Below are positions 31,067 through 39,005 of a stretch of 64,000 nucleotides of DNA, one piece after another. Positions within the stretch are counted from its first letter, which is position 1. Each line of letters begins with the position of its first letter. A program made the translations under genes and the position numbers. A model generated the notes under the pieces. It had not been told where the DNA came from, made no database searches, and saw nothing but the letters and a program-made list of their open reading frames with translations. Origin of the DNA: Humibacter ginsenosidimutans (lineage in GTDB: Bacteria; Actinomycetota; Actinomycetes; Actinomycetales; Microbacteriaceae); contig NZ_CP042305.1 in NCBI RefSeq assembly GCF_007859675.1, forward strand, positions 4,119,639-4,183,638, written 5' to 3'.

Positions 31067-31732
31067 TCAGCTCTCGTCGTGCTGCGCGTCCGAGGCGAGC
31101 CAGCACCCCGCCAGGTGATCATCGACGAGACCGGCCGATTGCATGAGTGCGTACATCGTGGTGGGTCCCACGAAGCGGAACCCGAGACCGCGAAGTCGTT
31201 TGCTCAGTGCCGTGGATTCCGGTGTGATGGCAGGGACCTCGGACATCGAGGCGGGCGGAGCGTCGTGCATCGCGTCAGGAGCGAACGACCAGATGAGCTC
31301 GTTGAGCGGCTCGTCGAGCGCCATGGTCGCTCGGGCGTTGGCGATGGTCGCCTCGATCTTGCCGCGGTGCCTGATGATCTCGGCATTGGTCAAGAGCCGT
31401 TCGACGTCGGATTCGTCCATCGCTGCGACGCTGGCCGGATCGAAGCCGTGGAAGGCCTCCCTGAACGCCGGACGACGAAGCAGGATGGTGCGCCAGGAAA
31501 GTCCGGCCTGAAAGCCCTCGAGGCAGATCTTCTCGAAGAGTCTGCGGTCGTCGCGAAGGGGCCTGCCCCACTCCTCGTCGTGGTAGCGACGGTATTCGAC
31601 GTCGGTGCCGATCCACCCGCATCTCGCGACGTCGTCGTCGCCGATCACGAGGTCGGGGCGTCGCGGGGTGACGGGCGCGTCGTCGCGCGCGGGAGCATCC
31701 GTGCCGGCCTCTCGGTTCGTGGTGGCGTTCAT
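31067..31732 (-). CDS. tag: DNA-3-methyladenine glycosylase I
   Basis: Excises 3-methyladenine from alkylated DNA. 221 residues. Family landmarks: RCGWIGTDVEYRRYHDEEWG (with the N-terminal Cys and the HDEEWG motif), LFEKICLEGFQAGLSWRTIL, FRFVGPTTMYALMQSAG and the C-terminal DDHLAGCW. The Cys and His residues of the zinc snap appear present. It overlaps the ogt stop by four bases, so both alkylation-repair genes are cotranscribed. Confidence 0.95.
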   Translation of the reverse strand: MNATTNREAGTDAPARDDAPVTPRRPDLVIGDDDVARCGWIGTDVEYRRYHDEEWGRPLRDDRRLFEKICLEGFQAGLSWRTILLRRPAFREAFHGFDPASVAAMDESDVERLLTNAEIIRHRGKIEATIANARATMALDEPLNELIWSFAPDAMHDAPPASMSEVPAITPESTALSKRLRGLGFRFVGPTTMYALMQSAGLVDDHLAGCWLASDAQHDES

Positions 31733-32217
31733 GCTGCGAGCGTGATCCCTTCGTGTTCGAGGAGCCAGAGCTTGGTCGGGACTCCCTCGCCTCCGCTGTA
31801 GCCCGTGACGCGGCCGTCCGACCCGAGCACTCGGTGACAGCCGATGAGCAACGGGATCGGATTGCTGCCGACGGCACCGCCGACGGCGCGTCCCGCTGAG
31901 GGCTTGCCGACCGCGAAACCCAACTCACCATATGTCGTGTACTCGCCCCAGCGGACCTCGCGCAGCCGATCCCAGACCGCACGGCGGAACGGAGTGCCGG
32001 CGGGGGAGAGCGGCACATCGAAATCGCGCCGCTCAGCCGCGAAATACTCATCGAGCTGCTCGCGGGTTTCGAGCAGCACGTCGTCCGGTCGCTCGATCTC
32101 GCCATCGTGAGGCAGGGCACCGCCTCGCTCGATGCTGAGCGAGGTGACCGCCGAGCCGTTCGAGATGAGCTCCAGTGCGCCGATCGGGCTCGGCATGCGA
32201 AGCAGGTAGGTCTCCAT
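31729..32217 (-). CDS. ogt: Methylated-DNA--protein-cysteine methyltransferase
   Basis: Suicide repair protein moving the methyl group from O6-methylguanine to its own cysteine. 162 residues. The active-site region reads LLIGCHRVLGSDGRVTGYSGG. The residue before the acceptor Cys is Gly, where the family almost always has Pro (PCHRV); activity is still expected. The helix-turn-helix and arginine finger lie in AGRAVGGAVGSNP. ATG 32217 chosen: it starts the conserved METYLLRMPSPIGAL and lies seven bases after a -10 hexamer. Translationally coupled to tag. Confidence 0.93.
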   Translation of the reverse strand: METYLLRMPSPIGALELISNGSAVTSLSIERGGALPHDGEIERPDDVLLETREQLDEYFAAERRDFDVPLSPAGTPFRRAVWDRLREVRWGEYTTYGELGFAVGKPSAGRAVGGAVGSNPIPLLIGCHRVLGSDGRVTGYSGGEGVPTKLWLLEHEGITLAA

Positions 32218-32224
32218 GCGGTTC

Positions 32225-32230
32225 AGAGTA
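32225..32230 (-). promoter_or_regulatory. -10 element (TACTCT) for a leaderless ogt-tag mRNA
   Basis: TACTCT on the minus strand ends seven bases before the ogt ATG, which puts the expected transcription start at or next to the A of the start codon. No ribosome site precedes the ATG. Confidence 0.5.
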
Positions 32231-32370
32231 TGCGCGACCTCCGACTCCGCCGCGGGAGGTGCCGGCATCGGTGGACGGCGCGTGCGACATCACGGTTGGG
32301 GACGGAGAGTCGGATTCGGGAAAGGTGCGGATCGTCGGGACATCCAAAGGGTGACGACGGGCGCAGACCC

Positions 32371-32376
32371 TAGAAT
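32371..32376 (+). promoter_or_regulatory. -10 element (TAGAAT) for a leaderless mRNA
   Basis: TAGAAT ends six bases before the GTG at 32383. With no room for a ribosome site, a leaderless transcript is the simplest reading. Confidence 0.5.
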
Positions 32377-32382
32377 TTCGCC

Positions 32383-33162
32383 GTGGTTCTGCTCGATGTC
32401 ATCTGCCTCGTCGTCGCTCTCGTGGCTGTCGCGTTCGCCGTGATCGCGCTCGTCAGGGCTCGGTCCGCCGAGGATCGGTCCGCGGCGGCGGCGGCGCAGA
32501 TCGCGCGAGCCGAGAGCACGGCCCAGGCCGCGGCATCCGGCATGGAGCAGCTCGAAACCCGTGTGGCGCAGGCCAGGCAGGATGCCGTGCACGCGGCCGA
32601 AGAGGCGTCCAGAGCCGCGCAGGCGGCCGCCCAGGCCTCCGCTGCCGCGGCCGCCAGCAGGCGCGAGGCGGAAGCAGCCTCGGACAAGGCGTCGCAGGCC
32701 GAGGCGGAAGCGGCGCGCGCCGAAGCGGAGGCGGCCCGTCTCGAGGCGAGTGCGACCGATGGCGCCGTCGTCGCCGATACCGTGCAGGCAGGCGGGGCCT
32801 CGAGCACGAATCGAGCATCCGTGCAGCGGGCGGAGGACAGGGACGTCTCTGGTGGTGTCTCCGGCGAGACCGAGCGCGTGGTGCAGGTGGCATGGCAGTT
32901 GGAACGGGTGCGCAACGCGACCTGGGTGCTGCGCAACACCGGGCTCGCCACCGCGCGTGACGCCCTGCTGTCCGATGCGACCGTCCCACCGAAGTTCGTG
33001 CGGCCCGACGAGGTGATCCCGCGTGATGTCGAGCGTCAGGACGTGCTGCAGTTCAGGGTGACGGCCGGACGCGGCACGCCGCCGCCTCGCATCAGGGTGA
33101 CCTGGCGCGAGGGTGCAGGATCGCCCGCCTATTCGCGCGAGTTCACGGTGCTCGCGGTCTAG
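32383..33162 (+). CDS. Membrane-anchored Ala-rich coiled-coil protein of unknown function
   Basis: 259 residues: one N-terminal membrane helix (LLDVICLVVALVAVAFAVIA), then about 100 residues of Ala/Glu/Arg/Gln heptads (long coiled coil, for example AAEEASRAAQAAAQASAAAA), a Gly/Ser linker, and a globular C-terminal domain (about 165-259: VVQVAWQLERVRNATWVLRN, then TPPPRIRVTWREGAG). The C-terminal domain looks like a beta sandwich. No family was recognised. It is divergent from ogt and followed by a TetR regulator. Confidence 0.75.
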   Translation: MVLLDVICLVVALVAVAFAVIALVRARSAEDRSAAAAAQIARAESTAQAAASGMEQLETRVAQARQDAVHAAEEASRAAQAAAQASAAAAASRREAEAASDKASQAEAEAARAEAEAARLEASATDGAVVADTVQAGGASSTNRASVQRAEDRDVSGGVSGETERVVQVAWQLERVRNATWVLRNTGLATARDALLSDATVPPKFVRPDEVIPRDVERQDVLQFRVTAGRGTPPPRIRVTWREGAGSPAYSREFTVLAV

Positions 33163-33249
33163 CGGTGACTCGCTGCCGTCCCTCTTCTTTCTGGTGCGGC
33201 AGCGGGCTCGACCCTGCTTGGACAAGCGAACCTTCATTCGTCTCCGCTC

Positions 33250-33279
33250 TTGTGGAGTGAGTGCACACTCAGTTACGAT
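33250..33279 (+). promoter_or_regulatory. Promoter with palindromic TetR operator
   Basis: TTGTGG (33250-33255) and TACGAT (33274-33279) are 18 bases apart. Between them lies TGAGTG-CA-CACTCA (33258-33271), a perfect 6+6 palindrome with a two-base centre, of the type bound by TetR regulators of ABC exporters. The GTG of the TetR gene is six bases after the -10. Autoregulation of the TetR-exporter operon is inferred. Confidence 0.7.
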
Positions 33280-33285
33280 CCCCGG

Positions 33286-33984
33286 GTGTCGAAGATCCCG
33301 AACCGAGCGAGCCCGCTGCCTCCGGAAGCGCGCAAGGCGGCGATCATCGAGGCCGTGATCCCGGCGATGATCGAGCACGGCGCCGCCCTCACCTCCCGCC
33401 AGATCGCCGAGGCGGCCGGCGTGGCGGAGGGCACGGTGTTCCGCGCCTTCGGCGACAAAGAGACGCTGCTTCGCGAGGCAGCAGAAACCTATCTCGACCC
33501 GGCGCCTCTCCGCGCGCGGCTCGCAGCGGTCGAGAGCTCGTTGCCGCTGGAGGAGAAGGTCTGCGCGGTGCTGACCCTTCTGCAGCAGCGGTTCCACGGC
33601 GTCATCAGCATCATGGCCGCGACCGGCCGCATCGGCGATGCCCCGCCCGATGTGCGGCAACGAACGCCCGAGCGCCCGTGGGAGTACGTGTCGATCGTCT
33701 CGGCGCTGATGAAGCCGGAGCTCGAACGGCTCAACGTACCGCTCGAGGACATCGCCCCCTACGTGCGCCTCATCGCGTTCGCGACCTCGATCCCGGCGTT
33801 CAATCAGGAGCGCGTCTTCGACCCGCGCGAGCTGTCGCGCCTCATCGTGTACGGCGTCGCCGGTGGCGGGGAGCCCGAAGACGAGGATGCCGCGCGCGCG
33901 CAAGCCGGACATGCGGCTTCGCGGGGGATGGCATCCACCGAACAGCGAGACGAAGCATCCACCCTGCAGGCCGTCGACGCCTGA
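33286..33984 (+). CDS. TetR-family regulator of the adjacent ABC exporter
   Basis: 232 residues. Helix-turn-helix at about 17-62 (KAAIIEAVIPAMIEHGAALT, then RQIAEAAGVAEGTVFRAFGD), then a helical ligand-binding domain; the C-terminal 35 residues are Glu/Ala-rich and disordered. The start is the GTG at 33286, which follows directly on the promoter/operator and needs no leader. It is 30 bases ahead of the two exporter genes, so it probably represses the operon it heads. Confidence 0.88.
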   Translation: MSKIPNRASPLPPEARKAAIIEAVIPAMIEHGAALTSRQIAEAAGVAEGTVFRAFGDKETLLREAAETYLDPAPLRARLAAVESSLPLEEKVCAVLTLLQQRFHGVISIMAATGRIGDAPPDVRQRTPERPWEYVSIVSALMKPELERLNVPLEDIAPYVRLIAFATSIPAFNQERVFDPRELSRLIVYGVAGGGEPEDEDAARAQAGHAASRGMASTEQRDEASTLQAVDA

Positions 33985-34014
33985 CCACCCGAGACATCGA
34001 ACCGAGGACGAACA

Positions 34015-35748
34015 ATGTTGATGAGACTTCTCGTGCGGTACCTGCGACCGCACTGGCCGCTGCTGGTCGGCGTGGTCGTGTTCCAGCTCTTGCAGTCGTT
34101 CGCGTCGCTGTACCTGCCGACGCTGAACGCCGATCTGATCGACAAGGGCGTGATCAAGGGCGACACCGGGTACATCATGGCCAACGGCGGGTTCATGTTG
34201 CTGGTCACGCTCGGCCAGGTGCTCTGCAACATCATGGCCGTGTACTTCGGGGCGAAGGCGTCGATGCGCCTCGGTCGCGACATGCGAGCCGCGCTGTTCG
34301 CACACGTCGGTGAGTTCTCGGAGCGCGAGGTGACGAAGTTCGGCGCGCCGTCGCTCATCACCCGCAACACGAACGACGTGCAGCAGGTGCAGATGCTCGT
34401 GCTGATGACGTGCACCCTGCTGGTCTCCGCACCGATCTTGGCGCTCGGCGGCATCATCCTGGCGATCCAGCAGGACGCCGGGCTGTCGTGGCTGATCGCG
34501 GTGAGCGTTCCCGTTCTGCTGATCTGCGTCGTGCTGATCATCACGCGCATGGTGCCGCAGTTCCGCAGGATGCAGAAGCGCATCGACCAGGTGAACCGGG
34601 TGCTGCGCGAACAGCTGTCGGGCATCCGTGTCGTGCGGGCGTTCGTGCGCGAGGACATCGAGCGCGACAGGTTCGACACGGCGAACGAGCAGGTCACGGA
34701 GACGGCGTTGAAGGCCGGCCGTCTGATGGCGCTGATGTTCCCGACCGTGATGCTCGTGCTCAACGTGTCGTCGGTCGCGGTGATCTGGTTCGGTGCGTTC
34801 CGCATCGACGACGGCACGCTGCAGGTCGGAACTCTGACCGCGTTCCTGAGCTACCTGATGCAGATTCTGATGGGCGTCATGATGGCCACGTTCATGTTCG
34901 TGATGGTGCCCCGCGCCGCCGTCTGCGCCGAGCGCATCGGGGAGGTGCTGGGAACGGCATCCACGGTGACGGCGTCGGAGCACCCGGTCACGGAGCTTCG
35001 CGAGCACGGGACGATCGAGCTGTTCGAGGTGGGATTCGCCTACCCGGGCGCGGAGGATCCGGTGCTCAGCGACCTCAACGTGCGCATCGAGCGGGGCCAG
35101 ACGGTCGCGATCATCGGTTCGACGGGATCGGGCAAGACCACGCTCATCAACCTGCTGCCGAGGCTCTTCGACGCCACGAGCGGATCGGTGCTGGTCGACG
35201 GCGTCGACGTGGCCGAGATCGAACCCGACGTGCTCTGGGCGCGCATCGGGCTTGTGCCCCAGAAGCCCTATCTGTTCTCGGGCACCGTGGCATCCAATCT
35301 GCGCTACGGCAAACCGGATGCCACTGACGACGAGCTGTGGAGAGCGCTCGAGATCGCACAGGCGAGCGACTTCGTGCGGGAGATGGACGGGCAGCTCGAG
35401 GCCGAGATCGCCCAGGGTGGCACGAATGTCTCGGGCGGTCAGCGGCAGCGGCTCGCGATCGCCAGGGCGCTGGTGAAACGACCGGAGATCTATGTGTTCG
35501 ACGATTCGTTCTCGGCGCTCGATCTTGCGACGGATGCCCGTCTGCGCCGCGCGCTCAAGCAGCGCGAGCAGGGCGCGACGTTCGTGATCGTGGCCCAGCG
35601 CGTGTCGACCATCACCGACGCCGACCAGATTCTCGTGCTCGAGAACGGCAGGATCGTCGATCAGGGCACGCATGAGGAACTGCTGGAGACATCCCCGACG
35701 TACGCGGAGATCGTGTCGTCACAACTGGCGGCGGAGGACGCAGCATGA
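34015..35748 (+). CDS. Heterodimeric ABC exporter subunit with degenerate ATP site
   Basis: 577 residues: six membrane helices (residues ~1-310) fused to an ATPase domain. Walker A GSTGSGKTT, signature NVSGGQRQRLAI (canonical), Walker B YVFDDSFSALD. The catalytic Glu after Walker B is replaced by Asp, the mark of the degenerate site in heterodimeric exporters such as BmrCD and TM287/288. Overlaps its partner by four bases. Substrate unknown; multidrug or lipid export is typical. Confidence 0.94.
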   Translation: MLMRLLVRYLRPHWPLLVGVVVFQLLQSFASLYLPTLNADLIDKGVIKGDTGYIMANGGFMLLVTLGQVLCNIMAVYFGAKASMRLGRDMRAALFAHVGEFSEREVTKFGAPSLITRNTNDVQQVQMLVLMTCTLLVSAPILALGGIILAIQQDAGLSWLIAVSVPVLLICVVLIITRMVPQFRRMQKRIDQVNRVLREQLSGIRVVRAFVREDIERDRFDTANEQVTETALKAGRLMALMFPTVMLVLNVSSVAVIWFGAFRIDDGTLQVGTLTAFLSYLMQILMGVMMATFMFVMVPRAAVCAERIGEVLGTASTVTASEHPVTELREHGTIELFEVGFAYPGAEDPVLSDLNVRIERGQTVAIIGSTGSGKTTLINLLPRLFDATSGSVLVDGVDVAEIEPDVLWARIGLVPQKPYLFSGTVASNLRYGKPDATDDELWRALEIAQASDFVREMDGQLEAEIAQGGTNVSGGQRQRLAIARALVKRPEIYVFDDSFSALDLATDARLRRALKQREQGATFVIVAQRVSTITDADQILVLENGRIVDQGTHEELLETSPTYAEIVSSQLAAEDAA

Positions 35749-37718
35749 GCGAGACAACAGGACGCGACCGTCCGGCGCCCGCGCGCCGCCGAGGTCCGGG
35801 CGGCGGCGGGCCGTTCGGCGGGGCGAACATGCCCGCCGAGAAGGCGATGAACTTCGGTCCGAGCGCGAGGCGACTGCTCGGCAGGCTGAGGCCGGAGTCG
35901 CTCGGCCTCGTGTTCGTCGTGCTGCTCGCCGTGGTGAGCGTGACGTTCAACGTGCTCGGTCCGAAGCTGCTCGGCGAGGGCACGAACATCGTCGTCGCAG
36001 GCTTCGTCTCCAAGAGTCTGCCCGCCGGCGTCACCCAGCAGCAGGTCATCGACGGCCTCAGGGCGAAGGGCGAGACGCAGCAGGCCGACATGCTCAGCGG
36101 CATGACCTTGACGCCTGGCCATGGCATCGACTTCACCGCGTTGTCGCACGTGCTGCTGCTCGTGCTCGTGCTCTACGTGCTGTCGTCGATCTTCAGCTGG
36201 CTGCAGGCGTACATCCTCAACGGCATCACCATGCGCACCGTCTACCGGCTGCGCAAAGACGTCGAGGCGAAGATCCACCGCCTGCCGTTGAAGTATTTCG
36301 ACACGATGCCGCGCGGTGAGCTGCTCAGCCGGGTCACCAACGACATCGACAACGTGCAGCAGAGCCTGCAGCAGACCATGAGCCAGGTCGTCACGTCGCT
36401 GCTCACCGTGGTGGGCGTGCTCGTGCTGATGTTCGTGATCTCGCCGCTGCTCGCGCTCATCGCACTCGTCTCGATCCCGCTCACGCTGGTGGTGACGGTG
36501 CTGATCGCGAGGCGCTCGCAGAAGATGTTCGTGGCGCAGTGGCGTCACACCGGAACGCTGAACGCGCAGATCGAGGAGACCTACACGGGGCACGCGATCG
36601 TGAAGGTCTTCGGCAGGCAGCGCGAGGTGAACGAGCGGTTCGCGGCGAAGAACGAGGAGCTCTACAAGGCGAGCTTCGGAGCGCAGTTCGTCTCCGGGAT
36701 CATCCAGCCCTCGATGCAGTTCGTCGGAAACCTCGTCTTCGTGGCGATCGCGGTGGTGGGCGGACTTCAGGTGGCGGCCGGCATCATCCAGATCGGTGAC
36801 GTGCAGGCGTTCATCCAGTACTCGCGCCAGTTCACGCAGCCGCTGGCCCAGCTCGGCTCGATGGCCAACCTGCTGCAGTCGGGCGTCGCCTCCGCGGAGC
36901 GCGTGTTCGAGCTGCTGGATGCGGACGAGGAGTCCGAGGATCCGGCCGAGCCGGCGAGCCTCGGTGCCACAGAGGGGCGGCTCGAGTTCGAGGACGTCTC
37001 GTTCCGCTACGCGGAGGACAAGCCGCTGATCGACGACCTGTCGCTCGTCGCCGAGCCGGGGCAGACCGTCGCGATCGTGGGTCCCACCGGAGCGGGCAAG
37101 ACCACGCTCGTGAACCTCATCATGCGGTTCTACGAGGTGGATTCCGGGCGCATCGCGCTCGACGGCATCGACATCACGGAGCTGACCAGGCGCGAGCTGC
37201 GCAGCCGCATCGGCATGGTGCTGCAGGACACCTGGTTGTTCGCGGGCACCATCAGGGAGAACATCGCGTACGGTCGCCCCGATGCCACGGAGCAGGAGAT
37301 CGTCGACGCGGCGACCGCCAGCTACGTCGACCGGTTCGTGCGCTCGCTGCCCGACGGCTACGACACGGTTCTCGACGACGACGCCAGCAACATCTCGGCG
37401 GGCGAGAAGCAGCTGCTCACGATCGCGCGCGCGTTCCTCGCTCGGCCGAGCGTGCTCATCCTCGACGAGGCGACGAGCTCGGTCGACACCCGAACCGAGC
37501 TGCTGGTGCAGAAGGCGATGAGCGCGCTGCGCGAGGGGCGCACGAGCTTCGTCATCGCCCACCGGCTCTCCACCATCAGAGACGCCGACCTCATTCTCGT
37601 GATGGAGGCCGGACACATCGTGGAGCAGGGCACGCATGCGCAGCTTCTCGCGGCCGGCGGCGCCTACTACACGCTGTACAACGCGCAGTTCGCAGGAGCC
37701 GTCACCGACGAGGTCTGA
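35745..37718 (+). CDS. Heterodimeric ABC exporter subunit with catalytic Glu
   Basis: 657 residues. A Gly/Pro/Arg-rich N-terminal extension (about 40 residues) precedes six membrane helices and the ATPase domain. Walker A GPTGAGKTT, signature NISAGEKQLLTIA (SAGE in place of SGGQ), Walker B LILDEATSSVD with the catalytic Glu, H-loop IAHRLST. The altered signature faces the partner's Walker A, completing the asymmetric pair. A long loop of about 40 residues sits between the first two membrane helices (near residues 85-125). Confidence 0.94.
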   Translation: MSETTGRDRPAPARRRGPGGGGPFGGANMPAEKAMNFGPSARRLLGRLRPESLGLVFVVLLAVVSVTFNVLGPKLLGEGTNIVVAGFVSKSLPAGVTQQQVIDGLRAKGETQQADMLSGMTLTPGHGIDFTALSHVLLLVLVLYVLSSIFSWLQAYILNGITMRTVYRLRKDVEAKIHRLPLKYFDTMPRGELLSRVTNDIDNVQQSLQQTMSQVVTSLLTVVGVLVLMFVISPLLALIALVSIPLTLVVTVLIARRSQKMFVAQWRHTGTLNAQIEETYTGHAIVKVFGRQREVNERFAAKNEELYKASFGAQFVSGIIQPSMQFVGNLVFVAIAVVGGLQVAAGIIQIGDVQAFIQYSRQFTQPLAQLGSMANLLQSGVASAERVFELLDADEESEDPAEPASLGATEGRLEFEDVSFRYAEDKPLIDDLSLVAEPGQTVAIVGPTGAGKTTLVNLIMRFYEVDSGRIALDGIDITELTRRELRSRIGMVLQDTWLFAGTIRENIAYGRPDATEQEIVDAATASYVDRFVRSLPDGYDTVLDDDASNISAGEKQLLTIARAFLARPSVLILDEATSSVDTRTELLVQKAMSALREGRTSFVIAHRLSTIRDADLILVMEAGHIVEQGTHAQLLAAGGAYYTLYNAQFAGAVTDEV

Positions 37719-37750
37719 CTCGTCGTCCCCCGTCCGCGGGCGACGACGAG
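37719..37750 (+). terminator. Hairpin after the ABC exporter operon
   Basis: CTCGTCGTC (37719-37727) pairs with GACGACGAG (37742-37750), and the loop adds further C/G pairs. It begins at the last base of the stop-codon region of the second exporter gene. Strong stem without a T tract. Confidence 0.5.
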
Positions 37751-37810
37751 AGTGCACAGATGCGGGGATCCGCCCGATGCGGGTCCTCGCATCGACGCCA
37801 CCCTTGTGCC

Positions 37811-38941
37811 ATGCCAGCACACGTCATCGCGTCGGATCCCCTCGACCTGCTCACCCTCGTTCCCGAACTGATCGGCTTCGAGCCGCAGAACAGCCTCGTG
37901 CTCGTCGCGTTCCGCGGCGCGAGAACGTGCGGGACCCTGCGGGTCGACCTCCCCGACGCCACGGCGTCGTCGGGGGAGATCAGGCTCTGGGCGCAGTCGG
38001 CGCTCGGCGTCGTGCGCAGGCTGCACGACGTCGACGCCGTGCTGCCGGTCGTCGTCACCGACGAGGCCTGCGGTGGCGGCGAACCTCGTGGCGAGCTGGT
38101 GGAGCGTCTGCGGAGGCAAGCATCGTCGATGAGGCTGCGCATCTCCGGCCCCCTCTACGAGGCGTGCGACGCGTGGGGCAGCTATGGCGGCAAGCGGCGT
38201 GCAAGGGGCGAGCTGGATGCCGCGAGGCGGCTGCGCAGACTCGATCCGGATGCCGCCCCGGTGCGAGGCAGACCGGGCGAGGAGGTCGAACTCGACGCAG
38301 TCGACCACGCGCTGGTCGCACGAACGGCCGCTCTGCTGGAGCGACTCGACGACGCGAGTCGCAGCGGCGAAAGCGTTGATCAGGTTCCCGACCCCGTCTG
38401 GTTCGCCGGGTACTGCGCGGGTTGGGATGCCGATGCCGTCGGGCCGGCGGCGGCAGCGCTCACCGCGCACGTGCTGGAGCAGCCGTGGGCGCGCGACGTC
38501 GCGCTCTTCACCTGGGCCTGGGGACGTGCGGCAGGACGACGGGCCTTTCGCTTCCAGGAGCGATGGCGGCGAGGCGGCCCGTTGCGCGACGAACGGCTCG
38601 CGTCGGCCTTGGCGGGGGAGGCCGTTCTCGGCCGACCCTCCGTGTCGGGCGTGGAACACGCGATCGGCCTTCTGCGCAGAGTGGCCGCGCTGCTGCCCGC
38701 AACACGGCGGGCGCCGGTGCTCTCGTCGCTGGCATGGCTGAGCTGGGCTCTCGGCCGAGGCTCCGTCGCCGGCGGCTATGTCGCTCTGGCTCGCGAGTGC
38801 GATGCGGGATACGGCTTCGCCGAACTGGTCGAGACCATGCTCGACCGCAGCATGCTGCCGCAATGGGCATTCGGGTCGGGCGGCACGACGCCGCGTGAGC
38901 TGGCGACGAAGGGCTCTGGGGGCGTCGTGCCCAAGGGGTGA
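37811..38941 (+). CDS. DUF4192-family protein
   Basis: 376 residues. The N-terminal signature VIASDPLDLLTLVPELIGFE, then PQNSLVLVAFRG, is the start of DUF4192, an actinobacterial family of unknown biochemical role. The rest is Arg/Ala-rich and helical, with a late segment LLPATRRAPVLSSLAWLSWA and GYGFAELVETMLDR that is typical of the family. ATG 37811 chosen because the conserved start follows directly. It is 64 bases ahead of the FHA gene and may or may not belong to that locus. Confidence 0.82.
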   Translation: MPAHVIASDPLDLLTLVPELIGFEPQNSLVLVAFRGARTCGTLRVDLPDATASSGEIRLWAQSALGVVRRLHDVDAVLPVVVTDEACGGGEPRGELVERLRRQASSMRLRISGPLYEACDAWGSYGGKRRARGELDAARRLRRLDPDAAPVRGRPGEEVELDAVDHALVARTAALLERLDDASRSGESVDQVPDPVWFAGYCAGWDADAVGPAAAALTAHVLEQPWARDVALFTWAWGRAAGRRAFRFQERWRRGGPLRDERLASALAGEAVLGRPSVSGVEHAIGLLRRVAALLPATRRAPVLSSLAWLSWALGRGSVAGGYVALARECDAGYGFAELVETMLDRSMLPQWAFGSGGTTPRELATKGSGGVVPKG

Positions 38942-38989
38942 TGGCCGCTCCGCGCTCGGCGCTCCGCGAGCATCGTGCAGGCCGGCCAC

Positions 38990-38995
38990 TACACT
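38990..38995 (+). promoter_or_regulatory. Candidate -10 element (TACACT) for the FHA-PP2C genes
   Basis: TACACT ends ten bases before the ATG at 39006. No clear -35. A very short leader would result. Confidence 0.35.
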
Positions 38996-39005
38996 CGGTG
39001 ATGCG

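Noticed and set aside
30883..31122. Small minus-strand membrane protein after tag
   Set aside because: Only the last 27 residues look like a membrane helix; the frame starts deep inside tag and no suitable start codon or ribosome site lies near the hydrophobic part.
32290..35673. 1127-codon open frame on the minus strand
   Set aside because: It runs antisense to the coiled-coil, TetR and ABC exporter genes, which have clear motifs; its His/Arg/Asp-rich composition is the usual shadow of GC-rich coding DNA.
35661..37820. 719-codon minus-strand open frame
   Set aside because: Antisense to the second ABC exporter subunit and lacking any recognisable protein features.
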